In this document: positions 8,381 through 13,355 of the stretch, one piece after another
Position numbering within the stretch: the stretch's first letter is position 1
How the letters are laid out: each line of letters opens with the position of its first letter
Assembly: GCA_964235495.1 (NCBI GenBank)
Contig: CAXSAX010000056.1
Coordinates: 1 to 13,355 of the forward strand
Length of the DNA stretch: 13,355 nt
Reading direction: 5' to 3'
From: LMUY01 sp964235495
GTDB taxonomy: Bacteria > Pseudomonadota > Alphaproteobacteria > Acetobacterales > Acetobacteraceae
Notes under the pieces: model-generated
The model's database searches: none
What the model saw: only the letters and a program-made list of their open reading frames with translations
Told to the model about the DNA's origin: nothing
Position numbers and translations under genes: made by a program

Positions 8381-9441
8381 TGCAGCTGCTGTGCGGTGTA
8401 GTAGCCGCTGTCCACCAGCACCTGCTTGTAGTTGTCCTTGGTCACCACCACCGGCTTGAGCAGGTAGGCCGGCACCACCTTGACGCCGTTGTTGTAGGTC
8501 GTGGTGTCGTTCACCTCCGGCGTCTTGCCGGACAGCAGCGCATCGACCATGTCGGCCGTCACCTTGGCCAGGTCGCGGGTGTCCTTGAAGATGGACGAGT
8601 ACTGCTCCCCGGCGATGATCGACTTCACCGACGGCACCTCGCAGTCCTGCCCCGTCACCACCGGCATCGGCAGGTCCTTGCTGCCGTAGCCCACGCCCTT
8701 GACCGAGGACAGGATGCCGATGGAGAGGCCGTCGAACGGCGATAGCACGCCGCTCAGCCGGTGGTTGGAGTAGTACGCGCTTAGCAGGTTGTCCATGCGC
8801 GCCTGCGCTACTGCGCCGTCCCAGCGCAGGGTGGAGACCTTATCCATGCCCACTTGGCCGCTGCCGACGATGATCTTGCCGCTGTCGATGTCCGGCTGCA
8901 GCACGGACATGGCGCCGTTGTAGAAGAAGTAGGCGTTGTTGTCGTCCGGCGAGCCGCCGAACAGCTCGATGTAGAACGGTCCCTTGCCGGTTTTGACGCC
9001 CATGCCCTGCTCCAGCGAGGTCGCCTGCAACACGCCCACGTTGAAGTTGTCGAAGGTGGCGTAGTAGTCGATGTTGGGGGTGCCGCGGATCAGCCGGTCG
9101 TACGAGACGACCTTGACGCCGTTCTGCTTGGCCTGGCTCAGCACGTCGGTCAGCGTGGTGCCGTCGATGGCGCCGATCACGAGCACCTTGGCGCCCTTGG
9201 TCAGCATGTTCTCGACTTGCGAGAGCTGGTTGGGGATGTCGTCGTCGGCGTACTGTAGGTCAGTCTTGTAGCCGCGGGCGCGCAGCACCTTGACGATGTT
9301 GTCGCCGTCCAGAATCCAGCGCGCGGAAGCCTTGGTCGGCATGGCGATGCCGACAGTGCCCTTGTCCTGCGCGCGCGCCGGGCTGGCGAGCATGGCGGCT
9401 GCCAGCAGCACGGCGGCCGTGACGGTCTTAAGCGGCGACAT
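8377..9441 (-). CDS. chvE: Periplasmic multiple-sugar-binding protein (ChvE)
   Basis: Periplasmic binding protein of the CUT2 importer, 354 aa, the same length as Agrobacterium ChvE as I recall it. A Sec signal peptide (KTVTAAVLLAAAMLASPARA, cleavage about residue 24) precedes the mature domain. Conserved blocks: PTKASARWILDGDN, YADDDIPNQLSQVENM, YDRLIRGTPNIDYYATFDNF, ELFGGSPDDNNA, MDKVSTLRWDGAVAQARMDN and VTGQDCEVPSVKSIIAGEQY. In Agrobacterium, ChvE binds galactose, glucose, arabinose and related sugars and also signals to VirA; no VirA-like gene is here, so transport is the supported role. The start is ATG 9441 with GGGAGAG about 7 nt upstream. It is the first gene of the operon and no sugar-responsive regulator gene is next to it. 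Confidence 0.96.
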   Translation of the reverse strand: MSPLKTVTAAVLLAAAMLASPARAQDKGTVGIAMPTKASARWILDGDNIVKVLRARGYKTDLQYADDDIPNQLSQVENMLTKGAKVLVIGAIDGTTLTDVLSQAKQNGVKVVSYDRLIRGTPNIDYYATFDNFNVGVLQATSLEQGMGVKTGKGPFYIELFGGSPDDNNAYFFYNGAMSVLQPDIDSGKIIVGSGQVGMDKVSTLRWDGAVAQARMDNLLSAYYSNHRLSGVLSPFDGLSIGILSSVKGVGYGSKDLPMPVVTGQDCEVPSVKSIIAGEQYSSIFKDTRDLAKVTADMVDALLSGKTPEVNDTTTYNNGVKVVPAYLLKPVVVTKDNYKQVLVDSGYYTAQQLQ

Positions 9442-9677
9442 CGTTCTCTCCCAAATCAGTTCTTGATGGTCCCGCACGCCATGCCGGGCTTCGGGCGCGA
9501 CGACCCGGCCCGTATCCGTTGCGGCAGCTTCGGCGTGGTGCGCTCGTGTCGGTTCCTTCTCCCCGCCCCGCCATACGGAGCCGCGCCGCTGGCGGACGCT
9601 CGCGCGGAGCTTGCCACGGCCGCGGCGGACATGACAACCCGGCAGTGGCGCCGGCCCCGCTCCTCGGCCGCGCGGGC
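9442..9677. other. Leader/promoter region of the chvE operon
   Basis: About 236 bp of very GC-rich DNA upstream of chvE. It must hold the operon promoter on the minus strand, but I see no convincing -35/-10 pair, operator palindrome or riboswitch-like fold. No coding frame here has family-like content. Confidence 0.4.
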
Positions 9678-9711
9678 AAAGAAAAACCCCTCTCCAAGCG
9701 GGAGAGGGGTT
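9678..9711 (-). terminator. Intrinsic terminator after the small-protein genes
   Basis: An 11-bp perfect stem (AACCCCTCTCC at 9685-9695, GGAGAGGGGTT at 9701-9711, 5-nt loop) is followed on the minus strand by TTTTTCTTT. It is a textbook rho-independent terminator about 40 bp after the stop at 9752, and it insulates the chvE operon from the small-protein genes. Confidence 0.9.
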
Positions 9712-9751
9712 CCAAGCAAGGCCTGGCCGCCGTAAGGCGGCTGCGGCATAA

Positions 9752-10072
9752 CTAGCCCTGGGAGGACGCCTCCGTCAGCGCCTCGCCGAGCGACTTAATC
9801 TTGGCCGCGTTTTTACTGTCGGACTTGCCGGCCAGCGCGACCGTCTCCTTGCCGAGCTTGGCCACGATCTTCTTGATCGCCTCGCCGTCGATCTTCTCGG
9901 CGTGCAGGTGCTTCTTCAGGTTTTCGAGGTCCTTGACGATCGCCTTGGCGGCGGGCACCTCGATGCTCTCCAGCGTGGCCTCCCAACCCTCGATGTTCTT
10001 CACTGCGGCAGACACGGTGAAGCTCTTTACGCCTTCCTTGATGTGCTTGATGGTCGCATCGAACTGCGGCAT
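9752..10072 (-). CDS. Small helical charged protein, function unknown
   Basis: A 106-aa protein starting at ATG 10072 with AGGA 7 nt upstream. It has no signal peptide or membrane segment. After a short N-terminus (MPQFDATIKHIKEGVKSFTV) it is a run of Lys/Glu/Ala-rich amphipathic helices (AIVKDLENLKKHLHAEKIDG, then EAIKKIVAKLGKETVAL), which would form a small helical bundle or coiled coil. It has no Cys and only one Trp. I do not recognise a family. It lies 91 bp downstream of another small charged helical gene on the same strand and before a strong terminator, so the two are probably co-transcribed. The coding call rests on the clear ribosome site, a non-random composition and an obvious terminator after the stop. 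Confidence 0.75.
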   Translation of the reverse strand: MPQFDATIKHIKEGVKSFTVSAAVKNIEGWEATLESIEVPAAKAIVKDLENLKKHLHAEKIDGEAIKKIVAKLGKETVALAGKSDSKNAAKIKSLGEALTEASSQG

Positions 10073-10092
10073 GGAGATGTCCTCATGGTTGG

Positions 10093-10112
10093 CGTCCGCC
10101 AAAGGGCGGACG
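10093..10112. promoter_or_regulatory. Perfect 8-bp hairpin in the leader of the downstream small gene
   Basis: CGTCCGCC-AAAG-GGCGGACG lies 21 bp upstream of the ATG at 10072. On the minus strand there is no T run after it, so it is not a standard terminator. It may stabilise or limit the mRNA between the two small-protein genes. Confidence 0.45.
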
Positions 10113-10163
10113 TGTGCGGGCACAGCGCCGAGCCGCCACAAAGGTTGCCATGCTCATGGCAGT

Positions 10164-10340
10164 TTAGCCGTGGTTGGCGGCATCCTCGTCGAGGTCCTGC
10201 ACGACTTCCTTCACCGCCCCCTGATCCAGCTTCTTGGCTTGATCAATCAGCTTGTCGGCCGCCTTATCGTCACCGTCTGCCAACTTCTCCAGCGCCTGCT
10301 CCGTCAGGTCCAGCGCCTTCTCATGCTTGTCGTCCGCCAT
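10164..10340 (-). CDS. Very small acidic helical protein, function unknown
   Basis: A 58-aa protein starting MADDKHEKALDLTEQALEKL and ending DLDEDAANHG. Nearly every residue is Asp, Glu, Lys, Ala, Leu or Gln, arranged in heptad-like spacing (LTEQALEKLADGDDKAADKL, LIDQAKKLDQGAVKEVVQDL), so two or three amphipathic helices are expected. Two further in-frame ATGs lie just upstream (10346, 10352), but GGAG stands 6 nt before ATG 10340, which decides the start. The charge composition is mixed acidic, with no membrane segment or Cys. It is likely the first gene of a two-gene unit with the 106-aa protein. I do not recognise a family; a histone-like or stress-related role would be speculation. Confidence 0.7.
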   Translation of the reverse strand: MADDKHEKALDLTEQALEKLADGDDKAADKLIDQAKKLDQGAVKEVVQDLDEDAANHG

Positions 10341-10468
10341 GGTCATCTCCATTGCTGGGGTAAAAAGCCCGCGCACCGCGCTGGGTTGCCGAAACATTGC
10401 AGCAAAGATTAGGGCATCGCTCCAAACCCCGCCAGAGCATGATTGCCCTCTGGACACCTGGTCATGAG

Positions 10469-10516
10469 GGTAGATGAGGACGGCTGCCCCTTCCAGGCAC
10501 AGGGCAGAGCCCTTCC
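10469..10516 (-). terminator. Second, degenerate copy of the tandem-hairpin 3'-end repeat
   Basis: It starts right after the stop of the hydrolase gene and resembles 5543-5590 over about 48 bp: shared CCCCTTCC, CAGGGCAG and GCCCT blocks, with one indel. Here the hairpins are weaker: AGGGC/GCCCT has 5 pairs, and the GAAGGGGAC arm has become GATGAGGAC. It probably still acts as a transcription end for the icd-hydrolase unit, perhaps through rho. Confidence 0.5.
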
Positions 10517-10518
10517 TG

Positions 10519-11370
10519 TTAGGCGACCCCATATTTGCGGAACCAGGCCTGCAGGCGCGCCCAGCCATCCTCCGCATCACCCTTGACGTAGCTGGGCCGG
10601 TAGTCGGCATGGAAAGCGTGCCCGGCGTCCGGGTATTCCATGATCTCCACCGTGGCCCCGGCGGCGCGGGCCTTGGCCGCCGCGGCCGCCACATCGGCGG
10701 GCGCGATGCCCTGGTCCTTGGCGCCGTACAGCCCGAGCAACGGGCAGTGCAGTTCGCCCGCGATGTCCAACGCCGTCTGCGGCTGGATGCCGGTCCGCTC
10801 GCCGCCCACCGGGCCGTACCACGCCACCGCCGCCTTGGGCACGTCACTGTGCGCGGCATACAGCCAGACCGCCCGGCCGCCGCGGCAGAACCCGGTGACC
10901 CCGAGCCGCGCCGTGTCGCCGCCATGCTCGCCGGCCCAGGCGACCAGCGCGTCGAGGTCGCTCATCACCTCAGCATCTGGCGTCTTGCTGATCACCTCGC
11001 GCAGGATCTGGTTGATGTCCGTCATTGTGCTCAGGTCGCCCTGGCGCGCGTACAGCTCCACGGTGGCCGCCAGGTAGCCGAGCTTGGCCAGCCGGCGGCA
11101 GATGTCCTTGATGTACTCGTGGACACCGAAGATCTCCTCGATCACCAGCACCACCGGGAACGGCCCGCTGCCGGCGGGCTGGGCGAAGTAGCCCGGCAGC
11201 ACTCCGTCCGAGACCGGTGCCTTCATCTCGCCCGCCACCAGCCCTGCCGTGTCGGTGTGGATGGCCTGCGCCTCCACCCGTTGCGCAGCCAGGGTGAACC
11301 CGGCGATCAGCCCCGTCATCATGCCCCGCCGGGCCAGCGGCAGGGCGCGCAGGCCCTGCAAGCCGTCCAT
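10519..11370 (-). CDS. Dienelactone-hydrolase-family protein with Tat signal
   Basis: A 283-aa alpha/beta hydrolase of the DLH type (PF01738). Catalytic triad by pattern: Cys162 in GFCRGG (the family's G-x-C-x-G-G nucleophile elbow), Asp219 in YGAKDQGIAP and His251 in DAGHAFH. The conserved PVVLVIEEIFGVHEYIKDIC stretch (72-91) is present. The N-terminus has twin arginines before a hydrophobic stretch (ARRGMMTGLIAGFTLA) and a possible AxA cleavage site near residue 36, so Tat export to the periplasm is likely. ATG 11370 overlaps the icd stop by ATGA and has GGAG upstream. The substrate is unknown; the family includes carboxymethylenebutenolidase, but no aromatic-degradation genes are nearby. 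Confidence 0.9.
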   Translation of the reverse strand: MDGLQGLRALPLARRGMMTGLIAGFTLAAQRVEAQAIHTDTAGLVAGEMKAPVSDGVLPGYFAQPAGSGPFPVVLVIEEIFGVHEYIKDICRRLAKLGYLAATVELYARQGDLSTMTDINQILREVISKTPDAEVMSDLDALVAWAGEHGGDTARLGVTGFCRGGRAVWLYAAHSDVPKAAVAWYGPVGGERTGIQPQTALDIAGELHCPLLGLYGAKDQGIAPADVAAAAAKARAAGATVEIMEYPDAGHAFHADYRPSYVKGDAEDGWARLQAWFRKYGVA

Positions 11371-12581
11371 CAACCCATCTCCCGCTGCAGGTTGGCGTCG
11401 ATCCGGGAGAGGAAATCCTGCGTGTTCAGCCAGGGCTGCTGCTTGCCGATCAACGCCGCCAGGTCCTTGGTCATGGCGCCGGACTCGACCGTCTGCACGC
11501 ACACCCGCTCCAGCGCCTCGGCGAAGCCGGTCACGTCCGGCGTACCGTCGAACCGGCCGCGGTAGGCCAGCCCGCGTGTCCAGGCAAAGATGGAGGCGAT
11601 CGGGTTGGTGCTGGTCTCGCGCCCGCGCTGGTGCTCGCGGTAGTGCCGGGTCACCGTGCCGTGGGCGGCCTCGCTCTCCACTGTCTGGCCGTCCGGGCTC
11701 ATCAGCACGGAGGTCATCAGGCCGAGGCTGCCGAAGCCCTGCGCCACGATGTCGCTCTGCACGTCGCCGTCGTAGTTCTTGCAGGCCCACACGTAGCCGC
11801 CATTCCACTTCAGCGCCGAGGCCACCATGTCGTCGATCAGCCGGTGCTCGTAGCTCAGCTTGCGGCGGTCGAACTCGGCCTTGAACTCGGCGTCGAACAC
11901 CGCTTGGAAGATGTCCTTGAAGCTGCCGTCATAGGCCTTGAGGATGGTGTTCTTGGTGGACAGGTACACCGGGTAGTTGCGCGCCAGGCCGTAGTTGAAG
12001 GAGGCGCGGGCGAACCCCTCGATCGACTTGTTGGTGTTGTGCATGCCCATCGCCACGCCAGGCCCCTTGAAGTCGAACACCTCCATCTCGACCGGCTTGC
12101 CGTCCGTCGGGGTGTACACGAGGCTCACCTTGCCCGGGCCTGGAATCTTGGTCTCCGTGGCGCGGTAGATGTCGCCGTAGGCATGGCGGCCGATCACGAT
12201 CGGCTGCGACCAGTGCGGCACCAGGCGGGGCACGTTGGCGCAGATGATCGGCTCGCGGAAGATGGTGCCGTCCAGGATGTTGCGGATGGTGCCGTTGGGG
12301 CTGCGCCACATCTTCTTGAGCTTGAACTCCGTCACCCGCGCCTCATCCGGGGTGATGGTGGCGCACTTGACCCCCACGCCGAACTGCTTGGTGGCGTGGG
12401 CGGCCTCGACCGTCACCTGGTCGTCGGTGCGGTCGCGGTACTCCATGCCGAGGTCGAAGTAGCGCAGGTCGATGTCGAGGTAGGGCAGGATCAGCTTGTC
12501 CTTGATGAACCCCCAGATGATGCGGGTCATCTCGTCCCCATCCATCTCGACGACGGGGGTCTTCACCTTGATCTTGGCCAT
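11370..12581 (-). CDS. icd: NADP-dependent isocitrate dehydrogenase
   Basis: Oxidises isocitrate to 2-oxoglutarate and CO2 with NADP+ in the TCA cycle; cytoplasmic. It is 403 aa, of the homodimeric eukaryote-like type (similar to human IDH1), which is usual in Alphaproteobacteria. Substrate residues fall at IDH1 numbering: S94 and N96 in SPNGTIRN, R100, R109, R132 in IGRHAYGD and Y139. K210 is in STKNTILK; metal ligands are D250 in HRLIDD and D273/D277 in NYDGDVQSD. Cofactor region: SEAAHGTVTRHY (303-314). ATG 12581 has AGAGGA about 6 nt upstream. Its stop overlaps the start of the hydrolase gene, so the two share an mRNA. All key residues are present, so I expect a functional enzyme. Confidence 0.97.
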   Translation of the reverse strand: MAKIKVKTPVVEMDGDEMTRIIWGFIKDKLILPYLDIDLRYFDLGMEYRDRTDDQVTVEAAHATKQFGVGVKCATITPDEARVTEFKLKKMWRSPNGTIRNILDGTIFREPIICANVPRLVPHWSQPIVIGRHAYGDIYRATETKIPGPGKVSLVYTPTDGKPVEMEVFDFKGPGVAMGMHNTNKSIEGFARASFNYGLARNYPVYLSTKNTILKAYDGSFKDIFQAVFDAEFKAEFDRRKLSYEHRLIDDMVASALKWNGGYVWACKNYDGDVQSDIVAQGFGSLGLMTSVLMSPDGQTVESEAAHGTVTRHYREHQRGRETSTNPIASIFAWTRGLAYRGRFDGTPDVTGFAEALERVCVQTVESGAMTKDLAALIGKQQPWLNTQDFLSRIDANLQREMG

Positions 12582-12699
12582 GTTGGTCCTCTGGTCGCGC
12601 CGCGCCCGATTCAGGCGGTGGACAATCGCACCCGCGCCGCACCGGGGCAAGGCGCGTCGGCCGCTTGGCGGGAGGTCGCTTTGCCATCATCCTTGATGG
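12582..12699. promoter_or_regulatory. Divergent promoter region between icd and the deoxyribosyltransferase gene
   Basis: These 118 bp separate two divergent starts, so promoters for both must lie here or inside the genes. The sequence is GC-rich, with no clear -10/-35 pair and no operator-like palindrome that I can see. Confidence 0.4.
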
Positions 12700-13263
12700 A
12701 TGCGACTTGAAGTCTACCTCGCCGGCCCCGACGTGTTCTTGCCCGAGCCGCACCGTCGGCTGGAGGCGATGCGGCAAATTTGCGCGCGCCATGGGCTGCA
12801 CGCGATTTCCCCGCTCGATCCGTTGCCGGGTGAGGTTGGCGAGCCGAAAGCCGCGACCATCGCCCGACGCAATGAGGCACACATCCGGCGCAGTAGTGCG
12901 ATCCTGGCCAACCTTACCCCGTTTCGTGGACCTGGCGCCGACTCTGGTACCGCCTATGAGATTGGCTTTGGCCGTGCGCTCGGCCGCCCTGTATTCGGCT
13001 ACGCCACGGTGGAAGCAAACTACGCCGCCCGGGTGCGCCGACTGCCCGGAGGCAGCGCCGGCCGGGATGCGGACGGGTTGCAGATCGAGGATTTTGGTCT
13101 GTTCGAAAATCTCATGATCAGTTGCGGCATTGCGGCGGGCGGCGGCTGCATTCTGGCAGGAGAGGTGGTGGACACCTGGGGCGACCTGTCGATGTTTGAG
13201 CGCTGCGCCGCTCAAGCTGCCTCTATACTGCAAAGAGGTCTTTTTGAGATAAACACGCTGTAG
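12700..13263 (+). CDS. Nucleoside 2-deoxyribosyltransferase-family protein
   Basis: A 187-aa protein of PF05014. The N-terminus MRLEVYLAGPDVFLPEP has the family's YLAGPxxF motif. The central NLTPFRGPGADSGTAYEIGF (71-90) contains D81-SGTAYE87, where Glu87 is the expected nucleophile of the DxGTxxE motif. The ensuing GRALGRPVFGY is also typical. Members swap bases between deoxyribonucleosides or hydrolyse the N-glycosidic bond of (deoxy)nucleotides, so salvage or pool cleaning is the likely role. ATG 12700 gives a canonical N-terminus; the ribosome site is weak. It is intact and stops about 40 bp before the right terminal repeat. A longer C-terminal half (about 105-187) with DADGLQIEDFGLFENLMI is family-like. 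The exact substrate cannot be told from sequence. Confidence 0.88.
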   Translation: MRLEVYLAGPDVFLPEPHRRLEAMRQICARHGLHAISPLDPLPGEVGEPKAATIARRNEAHIRRSSAILANLTPFRGPGADSGTAYEIGFGRALGRPVFGYATVEANYAARVRRLPGGSAGRDADGLQIEDFGLFENLMISCGIAAGGGCILAGEVVDTWGDLSMFERCAAQAASILQRGLFEINTL

Positions 13264-13300
13264 GCTTGAGCTCTAATTAGGGCTTGAGCAGGCTCTCTCT

Positions 13301-13355
13301 CTGAGGTTGCCCCGTTCTCGTGGATGGTTTGTGGGCTTGGGAGCTACGCGTCGGC
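13301..13355. repeat. Right copy of 55-bp perfect terminal inverted repeat (probable IS end)
   Basis: Exact reverse complement of bases 1-55. It begins CTGAGGTTGCCCCGTTCTCG and follows a short CT run (13293-13302). The flanks of the two copies differ at once inside the window, so the repeat boundary is at or within one base of 13301. The two elements would lie in opposite orientation outside the window. Confidence 0.8.

Noticed and set aside
13263..13289. Two direct copies of GGCTTGAGC after the last gene
   Set aside because: Nine bases repeated once, without a T run or array, is not enough for a terminator, CRISPR or iteron call.
13282..13295. A GAGCCTG motif read leftward near the right end, similar to the cassette end motif
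   Set aside because: Only 7 bases match the cassette ends and the sequence then differs; there is no partner end inside the window.

Overview
The window is high-GC DNA from an alphaproteobacterium, most likely of the Rhodospirillales/Acetobacteraceae. I infer this from the style of the alaS, icd and ChvE/Mms sugar-transport proteins; no rRNA or other taxonomic marker is present. The first and last 55 bases are a perfect inverted repeat. Together with the exact length, this suggests a whole assembled contig that stops at both ends inside two copies of one repeat, probably an insertion sequence with IS3-like TG ends. The ends are therefore likely assembly borders and not ends of a natural unit.

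Layout. Bases 55-760 hold two decayed minus-strand genes: a SnoaL-like DUF1348 protein followed by a TetR-type regulator cut by the left repeat. alaS (905-3547, plus strand) is intact. Seventeen bases after its stop lies a 1,054-bp putative mobile cassette (3565-4618). It has about 58-bp imperfect terminal inverted repeats, a TTA duplication, two 151-bp palindrome-bounded blocks placed symmetrically near its ends, and one passenger gene for a P-loop kinase-like protein. No transposase is present. Next come an AT-rich gap and a minus-strand toxin-antitoxin pair (AbrB-type antitoxin, Doc/Fic toxin), in which the toxin has Pro where the catalytic His should be.

Bases 5592-9441 are a compact minus-strand operon, chvE-mmsA-mmsB, for an ABC importer of several monosaccharides, with ATGA overlaps at both junctions and a strong hairpin terminator. 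Upstream are two small charged helical proteins of unknown function (9752-10340). Then icd (NADP-isocitrate dehydrogenase) is joined by an ATGA overlap to a Tat-exported dienelactone-hydrolase-family enzyme. A nucleoside 2-deoxyribosyltransferase-family gene runs divergently from icd up to the right repeat.

How it fits together. The housekeeping genes alaS and icd are often neighbours in this part of the Alphaproteobacteria. Here they lie about 9 kb apart on opposite strands, separated by transport, toxin-antitoxin and mobile DNA, so the segment looks rearranged. The best candidate for something undescribed is the transposase-less kinase cassette downstream of alaS; the toxin with the lost catalytic His is second.
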